Assembly: GCA_003507655.1 (NCBI GenBank)
Contig: DNUZ01000001.1
Coordinates: forward strand, 10,198-74,197
Direction: 5' to 3'
DNA from: Lachnospiraceae bacterium
GTDB lineage: Bacteria; Bacillota; Clostridia; Lachnospirales; Lachnospiraceae
Length of the DNA: 64,000 nt
Under the pieces are notes generated by a model that had not been told where the DNA came from, ran no database searches, and worked only from the letters and a program-made list of their open reading frames with translations. The translations under genes and the position numbers were made by a program. Shown piece after piece: positions 8,742-16,889 of the stretch. Position 1 is the stretch's first letter, and each line of letters begins with the position of its first letter.

Positions 8742-8832
8742 TGGGTATCAAAAGGCCCTTCGGGCGAACCACACTTTTGTGCAATCTGCCGGTCACTAAG
8801 TTGTGAGCCGCCTTTTAACATCCTAATCCATA
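8742..8832. repeat. Dispersed intergenic repeat, short copy C with inverted ends
   Basis: This about 90-bp unit begins GGGTATCAAAAGGC (about 8746) and ends GCCTTTTAACATCC (8811-8824), forming inverted terminal repeats. Its right half (TTTGTGCAATCTGCC...CCGCCTTTTAACATCCTAATCC) aligns with the end of copy B. It lies in the 308-base gap between rluA-like and sigK; the rest of that gap is AT-rich and carries the sigK promoter region. Confidence 0.7.
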
Positions 8833-8960
8833 CGAGTCACAAAATTGTAAACATTTCTTAATTATAAATTTAACATACTTCATATTACAATTTTAACATA
8901 TTTCAGAGCGAAAATAAAATTGTCTAAAAATAAAATCAGCGAAAAAAGAAAAAGGGGAAA

Positions 8961-8990
8961 GGCACTTAGGGCAGTGTCCTTTCATACAAT
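8961..8990 (+). promoter_or_regulatory. Possible sporulation-type (sigma-E/K) promoter of sigK
   Basis: CATACAAT (8983-8990) resembles the -10 of mother-cell sigma factors, and GGCACTT (8961-8967) carries the AC of a sigma-K type -35 at 15 bases spacing. It would start transcription about 20 bases before the GTG. The match is by eye only. Confidence 0.35.
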
Positions 8991-9018
8991 GTTAGAAAAG
9001 CGGCTTTAAGGTGGAAAT

Positions 9019-9651
9019 GTGAAGACTTTTTTATCTCCTCTCACCCCAGAAGAAGAAAAGGAATGCATAGAGAGAATGAAGGAAGGGGACCTTAAAGCAA
9101 AACACCAGCTCATCGAGCACAATCTGAGACTGGTAGCCCATGTTGCAAAGAAATATCAGGCATCCGATGAAGATATGGAGGATCTGATTTCCATTGGGAC
9201 CATAGGGCTGATCAAGGCAGTCGGAACATTTAAGACCGATAAGCAGATAAAACTTGCAACCTATGCAGCAAGGTGCATTGACAATGAACTTCTGATGTAT
9301 TTCAGAGGGAAGAAAAAAACCTCAAGGGAAGTCTCTTTATATGAACCCATCGGTACGGACAAAGAGGGGAACCAGATCAATCTGTTAGATATTGCCGCAG
9401 ATGAAGAAGTAGATGTGGTAGAAAAAATGGAGGAGTGCGAAAATATCAGAAAACTCTATGGATATCTGCCGCAGGTACTAACGGACAGGGAAGAACATGT
9501 CATAGCCATGCGGTATGGAGTCTTAGGGGAAGAACCGCATACACAGCGGGAAGTGGCAGCGACGTTAGGAATCTCCCGCTCCTATGTCAGCCGGATCGAA
9601 AAAAAGGCATTGGCAAAGCTGCGCAGACAGTTTGAAGAAGACGATCGATAA
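9019..9651 (+). CDS. sigK: RNA polymerase sporulation sigma factor SigK
   Basis: 210 residues. Region 2 reads LIEHNLRLVAHVAKKY, DLISIGTIGLIKAV and KLATYAARCIDNELLMYFR, the SigK/SigE pattern. Then come SLYEPIGTDKEGNQINLLDI and a region 4 helix-turn-helix TQREVAATLGISRSYVSRIEKKAL. Length and the lack of a long pro-sequence fit a SigK-like factor. The GTG at 9019 follows AAGGTGG by four bases. There is no interrupting skin element. SigK normally directs late mother-cell genes. No other sporulation gene is present nearby, so active sporulation is not proven. Confidence 0.88.
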   Translation: MKTFLSPLTPEEEKECIERMKEGDLKAKHQLIEHNLRLVAHVAKKYQASDEDMEDLISIGTIGLIKAVGTFKTDKQIKLATYAARCIDNELLMYFRGKKKTSREVSLYEPIGTDKEGNQINLLDIAADEEVDVVEKMEECENIRKLYGYLPQVLTDREEHVIAMRYGVLGEEPHTQREVAATLGISRSYVSRIEKKALAKLRRQFEEDDR

Positions 9652-9661
9652 AAAACCTGTG

Positions 9662-9688
9662 CTCTGCTCCAACAGACTGGAGCAGGGT
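9662..9688 (+). terminator. Hairpin after sigK, weak terminator
   Basis: CTCTGCTCCA and TGGAGCAGGG form a 10-bp stem with one G-U pair. No T-run follows, so termination would be partial. Confidence 0.4.
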
Positions 9689-9718
9689 AAAAATAAATCT
9701 TTTCAAAAAGAAAAAGTG

Positions 9719-9727
9719 TGATATAAT
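9719..9727 (+). promoter_or_regulatory. Extended -10 promoter upstream of yifB
   Basis: TGaTATAAT (9719-9727) is an extended -10 about 60 bases before the TTG start; no convincing -35. Confidence 0.5.
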
Positions 9728-9787
9728 AACAATATCTTTTTTATTTCCAGGCAATTCGCCAGATTCCCACGGGAAAAAGGAGGAAAA

Positions 9788-11332
9788 TTGTATAGTATGG
9801 TAACAACCTCGGTACTGCACGGTATGGAGGCGATTTTAGTACAGGTAGAAGCAGATGTCAGTCCGGGACTGCCGACCTTTGAAATGGTAGGCTTTTTAAG
9901 TTCTGAAGTAAAAGAAGCAAAGGAACGGGTACGGACAGCCTTAAGAAACTGCGGCTATCAGCTTCCGGCAAAACGGATCACGATCAGCTTTTCCCCGGCA
10001 GGCATCCGAAAATCCGGTTCGGGATTTGACTTAGCCGTAGCAGTTGCGATTTTAGCAGCCTTAGAAGCGGTACCGAAAAAACGTGTGGAAAATACGATCT
10101 TTTTAGGAGAACTGAACCTGAGTGGGAAGCTGGTTCCAATTCCCGGCATATTACCAATGGCTGCAGTGGCGGCAGAAGCAGGGCATCAGACAGGGATCGT
10201 TCCGTTTGAAAATCAAAAGGAGGCTTCGTTAGTCCCGCACATGAAAAGCCTTGGGATGAGCCATTTAAACCAGGTCGTCGAATATTTACGAAAAGGGGAA
10301 TATCAAAAGCCGCAGGCAGATATAAAAATAGAAGGAACAGGAACGAAAATAAAACTTCCCACGCAGGCAGATTTTTCAGAGATCACGGGACAAAAAATGC
10401 TAAAGCGGGCATGTGAGATTGCGGTGGCAGGCAGACACAATCTGTTGTTTGCAGGCCCTCCCGGAGCAGGAAAAACCATGGCAGCAAAGCGGATTCCGTC
10501 CATTCTGCCGCCAATGACCGAAAGAGAGCGGATCGAAGTCTCAAAGATTTACAGTATCTGCGGTATGTTCGATGAATCGCAGGGGTTGATCGGAGTGCGT
10601 CCATTCCGAAGTCCGCATCATACGGTTTCCGCACAGGGACTTGCCGGAGGCGGGGCAAATCCAAAGCCGGGAGAGATCTCATTAGCACATGCGGGGGTAC
10701 TGTTTTTAGATGAGCTGACAGAGTTTAAACCGGGAACTTTAGAAATACTGCGACAGCCGATGGAGGAGCGGCAGATCCAGCTCATCCGTGCGCATGGAAA
10801 ATATACATTTCCGGCGGATTTTATGCTAGTCGCAGCCATGAACCCGTGCAAGTGCGGATATTATCCCGATATGCAAAAATGCACCTGTACAGACTATGAG
10901 ATCCGGCGATACCGAAACCGCATCAGCCAGCCGTTACTAGACCGCATGGATCTGTGTGTTAAAGTAGAAACAGTACACTATCAGGAATTAGAGCAGACAA
11001 CACAGGAGGAAAGCTCGGAAAGCATCCGGGAGAGGGTAGTCATGGCGCACAAAAGACAGAGAGAACGCTATGAAAAGGAGGGATTTTTTTATAACAGCCA
11101 GATTCCGGCAAAAAAGATCGCGACATTTTGTGCATTAAAAAAAGATGAGAAACGCCATATGCAGCAGATTTATGAGACATTGAACTTAAGCGTGCGTTCC
11201 TATCATAAGATATTAAAAACAGCGCGTACCATTGCAGATATCGAAGGAAGCGAAGAGATCAGAATGGAACATCTGCACGAAGCAATCTGTTACCGCTCCA
11301 TAGACAGCAATTTTTGGGAGAGACGACGATGA
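9788..11332 (+). CDS. YifB/ComM-family Mg-chelatase-like AAA ATPase
   Basis: 514 residues. The TTG at 9788 is chosen because AAGGAGG (9777-9783) lies four bases upstream and the resulting MYSMVTTSVLHGMEAILVQVEADVS matches the family N-terminus. Residues 1-170 are the ChlI-like domain. A Walker A motif (AGPPGAGKTMAAKR) lies near residue 220, then HHTVSAQGLAGGG and LFLDELTEF (Walker B), with a Mg-chelatase C-terminal domain from about 400. ComM homologues are hexameric helicases that help branch migration during natural transformation. The gene overlaps dprA by four bases (ATGA), which supports a shared DNA-uptake or recombination role. Confidence 0.93.
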   Translation: MYSMVTTSVLHGMEAILVQVEADVSPGLPTFEMVGFLSSEVKEAKERVRTALRNCGYQLPAKRITISFSPAGIRKSGSGFDLAVAVAILAALEAVPKKRVENTIFLGELNLSGKLVPIPGILPMAAVAAEAGHQTGIVPFENQKEASLVPHMKSLGMSHLNQVVEYLRKGEYQKPQADIKIEGTGTKIKLPTQADFSEITGQKMLKRACEIAVAGRHNLLFAGPPGAGKTMAAKRIPSILPPMTERERIEVSKIYSICGMFDESQGLIGVRPFRSPHHTVSAQGLAGGGANPKPGEISLAHAGVLFLDELTEFKPGTLEILRQPMEERQIQLIRAHGKYTFPADFMLVAAMNPCKCGYYPDMQKCTCTDYEIRRYRNRISQPLLDRMDLCVKVETVHYQELEQTTQEESSESIRERVVMAHKRQRERYEKEGFFYNSQIPAKKIATFCALKKDEKRHMQQIYETLNLSVRSYHKILKTARTIADIEGSEEIRMEHLHEAICYRSIDSNFWERRR

Positions 11333-12399
11333 AATATAAATACTGGCTGGATAACACCGGATTATCCAATGGAAAAAAGAACCTCCTGTTAGAATACTTT
11401 CAGACGGCGGAAGAAGTGTACCGTGGAACGGAGGAAACCTATCAAAAAATACCACAGTTAAAAGAAGAAGAGATACAGCGTATCACAAAGGCAAAAAGGA
11501 AGTGGGATATTAACGAAGAATATCAGAAACTGGCAGAAGGCGGCGTAAGCGTTACGTTTGCATGTGACAAAAATTATCCGAAAAAGTTAAAAAATATTTA
11601 CCAGCCTCCATTTGCACTGTACTATAGTGGAAAACTTCCGGGAGAGAGACTTTCCGTTGCCATTGTCGGTGCCAGAAGATGCAGTGAATACGGGCATTAT
11701 ATGGCAAGAAAATTAGGAGAGGCACTTGGACGCAACCGGATTCCGGTCATCAGCGGACTGGCGGAGGGGATAGACGCGGCAGGGCAGGCAGGAGCGATCA
11801 AAGGCGGTGGAGAGACCTATGCGGTATTAGGGTGCGGTGTAGATATCTGTTATCCGAAACAAAATGCAGCACTGTATGAAACAATCCGACAGCAGGGAGG
11901 GATACTTTCCGAACTGCCGCCAAAGACAACGCCAAAACCATATTATTTTCCGGCAAGAAACCGGATCATCAGCGGACTTGCAGAAGTGGTAGTGATCGCA
12001 GAGGCAAAGAAAAAAAGCGGCTCACTCATCACGGCAGAGCACGCCTTAGAACAGGGAAAAGATATTTATGTCTTTCCGGGAAGGACAACCGATGCATTGA
12101 GTTACGGCTGTAATGCTTTAATTCAGCAGGGTGCGGGCATTATTTTGTCCGTAGAAGAGTTCTTAAAGCAGCTTCCTTACAATGCCACACAAAGCCTGCA
12201 AATGGGAAAAAATAAAAAACAGTGTCTTGCAAAAGAAGAATCCTTGGTGTATAGTTGTTTGAGCATGGAACCTAAAAATATAGAAAAAATAGCGGAAGAA
12301 ACAGGGCTTGGAATTTCTGCAACAGCAGGAATCCTGCTCGGATTACTGGCAAAAGGGCTGGTATTTGAATCCTTCCGGAACTATTATATAGAAGAATGA
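11329..12399 (+). CDS. dprA: DNA-processing protein DprA
   Basis: 356 residues from the ATG at 11329 that overlaps the yifB stop (ATGA). The Rossmann-like core has AIVGARRCSEYGHYMARKLG, ISGLAEGIDAAG, AVLGCGVDICYP, ARNRIISGLAEVVVIAEA and GSLITAEHALEQG. The C-terminal 60 residues look like a winged-helix domain. DprA binds incoming single-stranded DNA and loads RecA during transformation; it is also kept in non-competent bacteria. The order yifB-dprA-topA is common in Firmicutes. Confidence 0.95.
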   Translation: MKYKYWLDNTGLSNGKKNLLLEYFQTAEEVYRGTEETYQKIPQLKEEEIQRITKAKRKWDINEEYQKLAEGGVSVTFACDKNYPKKLKNIYQPPFALYYSGKLPGERLSVAIVGARRCSEYGHYMARKLGEALGRNRIPVISGLAEGIDAAGQAGAIKGGGETYAVLGCGVDICYPKQNAALYETIRQQGGILSELPPKTTPKPYYFPARNRIISGLAEVVVIAEAKKKSGSLITAEHALEQGKDIYVFPGRTTDALSYGCNALIQQGAGIILSVEEFLKQLPYNATQSLQMGKNKKQCLAKEESLVYSCLSMEPKNIEKIAEETGLGISATAGILLGLLAKGLVFESFRNYYIEE

Positions 12400-12424
12400 G
12401 GAATGAAAAACAAGGAGTTTTCTG

Positions 12425-14497
12425 ATGGCAAAATATTTAGTGATCGTGGAGTCACCGGCAAAGGTAAAGACAATTAAAAAGTTCTTAGGAAAGAATTATG
12501 AGGTGGTAGCTTCAAACGGGCATGTCCGTGATATGCCAAAGAGTCAGCTCGGATTTGATGTGGAAAACAATTACGAACCGAAATATATTACAATCCGTGG
12601 AAAGGGAGATATTTTAGCAAAACTGCGTAAAGAAGTAAAAAAAGCAGACAAAGTCTATCTCGCAACTGACCCCGACCGCGAAGGAGAAGCAATTTCCTGG
12701 CATCTGTCCCAGGCATTGAAATTAGAGAATAAAAAAGTCTACCGTATCAGTTTTAATGAGATTACAAAGAGTGCCGTTAAGGCATCGTTAAAACAGGCGC
12801 GTGAAATAGACATGAATCTGGTGAACGCACAGCAGGCAAGACGAATGTTAGACCGCATGGTAGGCTACCGGATCAGTCCGCTTTTATGGGCAAAAGTAAA
12901 GCGTGGCTTAAGTGCCGGAAGAGTGCAGTCAGTGGCACTGCGTATTATCTGTGACAGAGAAGAAGAGATCAATGCATTCATTCCGGAAGAATACTGGACA
13001 CTGGATGTAGATTTACAGATCCCTGGAGAGAAAAAGCCGTTAGTTGCAAAATTTTATGGCGATGAAAACGGGAAACGTACCATCCGATCCAAAGAAGAAA
13101 TGGATGGTATTTTAGCAGAATTGAAAGATGCCGATTATCAGGTATTAGAGGTAAAAAAAGGAGAGCGTACCAAAAAAGCACCACTTCCTTTTACGACAAG
13201 TACCTTACAGCAGGAAGCATCCAAAGTATTGAATTTTTCCACACAAAAGACGATGCGGTTAGCACAGCAGCTCTATGAAGGAGTGGATGTCAAGGGTAGC
13301 GGAACCGTAGGTCTGATCACCTACTTAAGAACGGATTCCACGAGAATTTCCGAAGAGGCACAGAGTGCGGCAGCCGAATATATCAGTGCGACCTTCGGAG
13401 AAGAATACAAAGCCGTCAGTGAGGCAAAAAAGACAAACAGCAATAAGATCCAGGATGCGCATGAGGCGATCCGTCCCTCCGATATCACAAGAACACCGGC
13501 GAAGGTCAAAGATTCCTTAAGCCGTGATCAGTTCCGTCTGTATCAGCTCATCTGGAACCGCTTTACCGCGAGCAGAATGAACAGTGCAAAATACGAAACC
13601 ATATCCGTTAAGATCGGAGCAGGTACTTATCGTTTTAACGTATCTGCTTCTAAAGTGGTCTTTGACGGATTTATGACGGTATACATGAGCGATGACGATG
13701 AAAAGGGAAAAGAAAACGTACTCTTAAGATCCATTGACAAAGATACGACCCTTGTATGGGAATCGTTTGATGAAAAACAGCATTTTACACAGCCACCGGC
13801 ACATTACACGGAGGCATCCTTAGTAAAAACCTTAGAGGAACTCGGCATCGGAAGACCAAGTACCTATGCACCGACCATTACTACCATTTTAGCGAGAAGA
13901 TATGTGGTAAAAGAGAATAAAAATCTCTATGTGACAGAGTTAGGCGAAGTAGTCAACGATATGATGAAAGAAGCATTTCCAAGTATTGTCGATGACCATT
14001 TTACGGCAAACATGGAGTCTTTGCTCGACAGCATCGAGGACGGTCAGGTAAACTGGAAGACCGTAGTGGCCAATTTCTATCCGGATTTAGACGAAGCCGT
14101 TAATCAGGCAGAAAAAGAATTAGAAAAAGTGCAGATTCAGGATGAGGTTACGGATGTGGTCTGTGAACAGTGTGGAAGAAACATGGTAGTAAAATACGGT
14201 CCGCACGGAAAATTCCTTGCCTGCCCGGGATTCCCGGATTGCCGTAACACGAAGCCTTATCTGGAAAAAACAGGAATTGCCTGTCCGCTCTGTGGAAAAG
14301 AAGTAGTGATCAAAAAGACGAAAAAAGGCAGAAAATATTACGGTTGTGAAAACAATCCGGAATGTGAATTTATGTCCTGGCAGAAACCGGCAGGGATCAA
14401 CTGCGAGAAATGCGGAAGTTTCATGGTGGAAAAGGGCAATAAGATCGTATGCTCTAACACACAGTGCGGTCATGTGATCGAAAAAGTGAAAAAATAA
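12425..14497 (+). CDS. topA: DNA topoisomerase I
   Basis: 690 residues. The TOPRIM domain starts KYLVIVESPAKVKTIKKFLG and includes TDPDREGEAISWHL. The active-site Tyr is at about residue 300 in GLITYLRTDSTR. Three C-terminal four-Cys zinc fingers follow (from CEQCGRNMVVKYGPHGKFLAC to the final CEKCG...CSNTQCGH), typical of type IA enzymes that relax negative supercoils. It starts 25 bases after dprA with AAGGAG upstream. codY follows directly, without the trmFO-codV-clpQ-clpY block found in Bacillus. Confidence 0.97.
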   Translation: MAKYLVIVESPAKVKTIKKFLGKNYEVVASNGHVRDMPKSQLGFDVENNYEPKYITIRGKGDILAKLRKEVKKADKVYLATDPDREGEAISWHLSQALKLENKKVYRISFNEITKSAVKASLKQAREIDMNLVNAQQARRMLDRMVGYRISPLLWAKVKRGLSAGRVQSVALRIICDREEEINAFIPEEYWTLDVDLQIPGEKKPLVAKFYGDENGKRTIRSKEEMDGILAELKDADYQVLEVKKGERTKKAPLPFTTSTLQQEASKVLNFSTQKTMRLAQQLYEGVDVKGSGTVGLITYLRTDSTRISEEAQSAAAEYISATFGEEYKAVSEAKKTNSNKIQDAHEAIRPSDITRTPAKVKDSLSRDQFRLYQLIWNRFTASRMNSAKYETISVKIGAGTYRFNVSASKVVFDGFMTVYMSDDDEKGKENVLLRSIDKDTTLVWESFDEKQHFTQPPAHYTEASLVKTLEELGIGRPSTYAPTITTILARRYVVKENKNLYVTELGEVVNDMMKEAFPSIVDDHFTANMESLLDSIEDGQVNWKTVVANFYPDLDEAVNQAEKELEKVQIQDEVTDVVCEQCGRNMVVKYGPHGKFLACPGFPDCRNTKPYLEKTGIACPLCGKEVVIKKTKKGRKYYGCENNPECEFMSWQKPAGINCEKCGSFMVEKGNKIVCSNTQCGHVIEKVKK

Positions 14498-14532
14498 TGA
14501 ATTCAGCGAATGAAGTTCAAAAAAAGATTGAA

Positions 14533-14561
14533 TTGTCTGACAAAACATGATATTATATAAA
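14533..14561 (+). promoter_or_regulatory. sigma-A promoter for codY
   Basis: TTGTCT (14533-14538) and TATAAA (14556-14561) are spaced by 17 bases, 40 bases before the codY ATG. Confidence 0.6.
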
Positions 14562-14601
14562 TGTACTGAAAACTAGATGGAGTGAAGTGGGAGGTAGCAG
14601 G

Positions 14602-15384
14602 ATGAGTGTTCAATTACTGGACAAAACCAGAAAAATAAATAAACTTTTACACAACAATAATTCCTCTAAAGTAGTCTTTAATGATATCTGTGATGTTTTA
14701 ACAGAGATTTTAAAATCCAATGTACTGGTGATCAGCAGAAAGGGAAAAGTGCTTGGAACCAGTGAAATGAAAGGAATGGACGAGATCGACGAACTGATCG
14801 TGGATGAAGTGGGAGGATTTATTGATTCGGAATTAAACGAGCGTCTGCTTGGGATCTTGTCTACAAAAGAGAATGTAAATCTTGAGACACTTGGCTTTGT
14901 TTCCGATATCAAGAAATACACGGTGATCATTACACCGATTGATATTGCCGGAGAACGTCTCGGAACGCTGTTTATCTATCGGGATAACGGAGCGTACGAT
15001 ATAGATGATATTATTTTGAGTGAATATGGAACCACGGTAGTCGGACTTGAGATGATGCGTTCCGTACATGAGGAAAATGCAGAAGAAGAGAGAAAAGTAC
15101 AGATTGTCAAATCGGCGATCAGCACGCTTTCGTTCTCGGAGTTAGAAGCGATCACACATATTTTTGATGAGTTAGACGGCAGTGAAGGAATATTAGTAGC
15201 GAGCCGGATCGCAGACCGGGTAGGGATCACAAGATCGGTCATTGTCAATGCACTTCGTAAGTTTGAGAGTGCAGGAGTCATTGAATCGAGATCTTCCGGT
15301 ATGAAGGGAACATACATCAAGGTTATTAACGATGTAGTCTTTGATGAACTGGATAAATTAAAAAAACAAAGAGAAAAAGCTTAA
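14602..15384 (+). CDS. codY: GTP-sensing global transcriptional repressor CodY
   Basis: 260 residues from the ATG at 14602, the usual CodY length; GGGAGG at 14594-14599 is the ribosome site. The N-terminal GAF domain (to about 155) binds branched-chain amino acids and includes LLDKTRKINKLLHNN. The C-terminal winged helix has SRIADRVGITRSVIVNALRKFE, ESRSSGMKGTYIKV. CodY represses nitrogen, amino-acid and often motility genes when GTP and Ile/Leu/Val are plentiful. Its position before flgB matches Bacillus, and ilvN/ilvC in this window are typical targets. A terminator separates it from flgB. Confidence 0.96.
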   Translation: MSVQLLDKTRKINKLLHNNNSSKVVFNDICDVLTEILKSNVLVISRKGKVLGTSEMKGMDEIDELIVDEVGGFIDSELNERLLGILSTKENVNLETLGFVSDIKKYTVIITPIDIAGERLGTLFIYRDNGAYDIDDIILSEYGTTVVGLEMMRSVHEENAEEERKVQIVKSAISTLSFSELEAITHIFDELDGSEGILVASRIADRVGITRSVIVNALRKFESAGVIESRSSGMKGTYIKVINDVVFDELDKLKKQREKA

Positions 15385-15405
15385 ACGGATTTTAAGAAGA
15401 GAGAT

Positions 15406-15446
15406 AAAAGGATTTATAGAATACTATAGGTCCTTTTTATTTTTTT
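15406..15446 (+). terminator. Intrinsic terminator after codY
   Basis: AAAAGGA and TATAG pair with CTATA and TCCTTTT around an AATA loop, followed by a T-rich tract. It isolates codY from the fla/che genes. Confidence 0.75.
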
Positions 15447-15449
15447 GAA

Positions 15450-15476
15450 AAAATTTAATAAAAAAATTGTCGATAA
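15450..15476 (+). promoter_or_regulatory. Possible sigma-D (sigma-28) promoter upstream of flgB
   Basis: GTCGATAA (15469-15476) matches the sigma-28 -10 GCCGATAA at 7 of 8 positions. AAAA (15450-15453) stands at 15 bases spacing where TAAA is expected. The cluster encodes its own SigD, so autoregulation is plausible; the -35 is weak. Confidence 0.35.
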
Positions 15477-15544
15477 TATCGCAAAACAAGGGATTTTCTT
15501 TGACAGGAATCAGCAAAAACGAATAAAAAAGAACAAAAAAATAC

Positions 15545-15572
15545 TTGTCTTTTTTACAGGATAATTTATAAT
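15545..15572 (+). promoter_or_regulatory. sigma-A promoter of the fla/che operon
   Basis: TTGTCT (15545-15550) and a perfect TATAAT (15567-15572) with 16 bases between, 110 bases before flgB. The 298-base gap between codY and flgB holds this promoter, the codY terminator and an 18-bp motif shared with the motA leader; I see no gene in it. Confidence 0.65.
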
Positions 15573-15586
15573 AGAATATGATTAGG

Positions 15587-15604
15587 AAAAATCTAGTACT
15601 ATGT
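15587..15604 (+). promoter_or_regulatory. 18-bp motif shared with motA leader (copy 1)
   Basis: AAAAATCTAGTACTATGT. It differs from 27499-27516 at one base and lies 78 bases before the flgB start (83 before motA). It could be a -10 region or a regulator site. Confidence 0.5.
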
Positions 15605-15682
15605 CCAAATTTTGAACATAAAGAAGAATGTGAAAACATATGACAAATAGAAAGAGGGACAGCAAGAGAAAGGAGCGGGAAT

Positions 15683-16072
15683 ATGATTACATCAGGAGCA
15701 TTTAGTTATATCAATGTGCTGGATAAAGCAGCGGATGCGAGCTGGTTACGGGAGGCAACGATCACGAACAATCTGGCAAACGTAGATACTCCGGGCTTCA
15801 AGAGAAAAGACGTGGATTTTGAAGGCGTTTTAAAAACGGAACTTGGAAGAAGCAAGTATGTAACACTGGATCAGAAAGTAAAGGATCTGCATATGAACCA
15901 TTTGAATGCAACAGCCTATACGGATTCATCGAATTTTTCTTACCGTCTTGATGGTAATAATGTAGATGTGGATACAGAACAGGTGGAACTGGCATCAGAG
16001 CAGCTTCGTTACACGGCGTTAACAGACAGCATTACCCACGAGATTTCCAGGTTTAAGAGTGTATTAGGATAA
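15683..16072 (+). CDS. flgB: Flagellar basal-body rod protein FlgB
   Basis: 129 residues. FlgB is a proximal rod subunit. The N-terminal rod motif is ATITNNLANVDTPGFKRKDVDFE and the C-terminal heptad region is VDTEQVELASEQLRYTALTDSI. AAAGGAG lies six bases before the ATG. It is the first gene of the fla/che run, 13 bases ahead of flgC. Confidence 0.95.
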   Translation: MITSGAFSYINVLDKAADASWLREATITNNLANVDTPGFKRKDVDFEGVLKTELGRSKYVTLDQKVKDLHMNHLNATAYTDSSNFSYRLDGNNVDVDTEQVELASEQLRYTALTDSITHEISRFKSVLG

Positions 16073-16085
16073 GGAGGGACTGAAC

Positions 16086-16526
16086 ATGGGGTTATTTCAG
16101 GCTTTTGACATCAGCGCAAGCGGAATGACTGCACAGCGTTTTAGAACGGATATTATTTCGGAGAACGTGGCAAATGTCAATACAACGAGAACGGTGGATG
16201 GAACACCGTACCGTAGAAAAGTCGTAACATTTCAGGAAAAGGATGTAACACCTTTTACCAATGTACTGCAGGGAACCAGACAGCAGTATGCAGGGAATGG
16301 TGTAAAAGTGGTATCCGTCACAGAAGACAATGAGACAGATTATATTATGAAGTATGACCCATCCCATCCGGATGCGGATGCGAATGGTTATGTATCATAT
16401 CCAAATGTCAATATCGTAACGGAAATGACAAACCTGATCGATGCAAGCCGTGCATATGAAGCAAATGCAACTGCATTTGATGCAAGCAAGGCGATCGCAC
16501 AGGCAGGATTACAGATTGGCAAGTAG
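16086..16526 (+). CDS. flgC: Flagellar basal-body rod protein FlgC
   Basis: 146 residues, rod subunit acting with FlgB. The motif AFDISASGMTAQRFRTDIISENVANVNTTR marks the conserved N-terminus, and YPNVNIVTEMTNLIDASRAYEANATAFDASK the C-terminus. AAGGAGG precedes the ATG. Size and order are normal. Confidence 0.96.
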   Translation: MGLFQAFDISASGMTAQRFRTDIISENVANVNTTRTVDGTPYRRKVVTFQEKDVTPFTNVLQGTRQQYAGNGVKVVSVTEDNETDYIMKYDPSHPDADANGYVSYPNVNIVTEMTNLIDASRAYEANATAFDASKAIAQAGLQIGK

Positions 16527-16551
16527 GAATGATACGGGAGGCTGACAGATA

Positions 16552-16866
16552 ATGGATATTTCAACAATTACACATGTAACGTCAGATTACATAAAGAATG
16601 CATTAGAGGAGTCGGCAAAGGCTTCAAAAACAGAGAATCGGGATTTCGGAAGCGTGTTCCAGTCAGCACTGGGCATGGTGGATGAGACAAATGAACTGCA
16701 AAACAGCGCAGAATCGGCAGAAATCCAGTTTTCTTTAGGAGAGTCAACGAATACTCACGATTTGCAGATTGCCCAGGAAAAGGCAAATGTAGCATTACAG
16801 TACACAGTAGCTGTAAGAGATAAGGTATTAGAAGCATATCGGGAAATTATGAATATGCAGATTTAA
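16552..16866 (+). CDS. fliE: Flagellar hook-basal body complex protein FliE
   Basis: 104 residues. FliE joins the MS ring to the rod. The conserved part is the C-terminal helix HDLQIAQEKANVALQYTVAVRDKVLEAYREIMNMQI. The N-terminus is variable as usual. It sits between flgC and fliF. Confidence 0.95.
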   Translation: MDISTITHVTSDYIKNALEESAKASKTENRDFGSVFQSALGMVDETNELQNSAESAEIQFSLGESTNTHDLQIAQEKANVALQYTVAVRDKVLEAYREIMNMQI

Positions 16867-16889
16867 TGAGAATCGTGGAGTGACAGACA

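Noticed and set aside
15447..15682. Cyclic di-GMP riboswitch in the flgB leader
   Set aside because: None of the conserved class I or II riboswitch core sequences is present; the leader is AT-rich and mostly unstructured.
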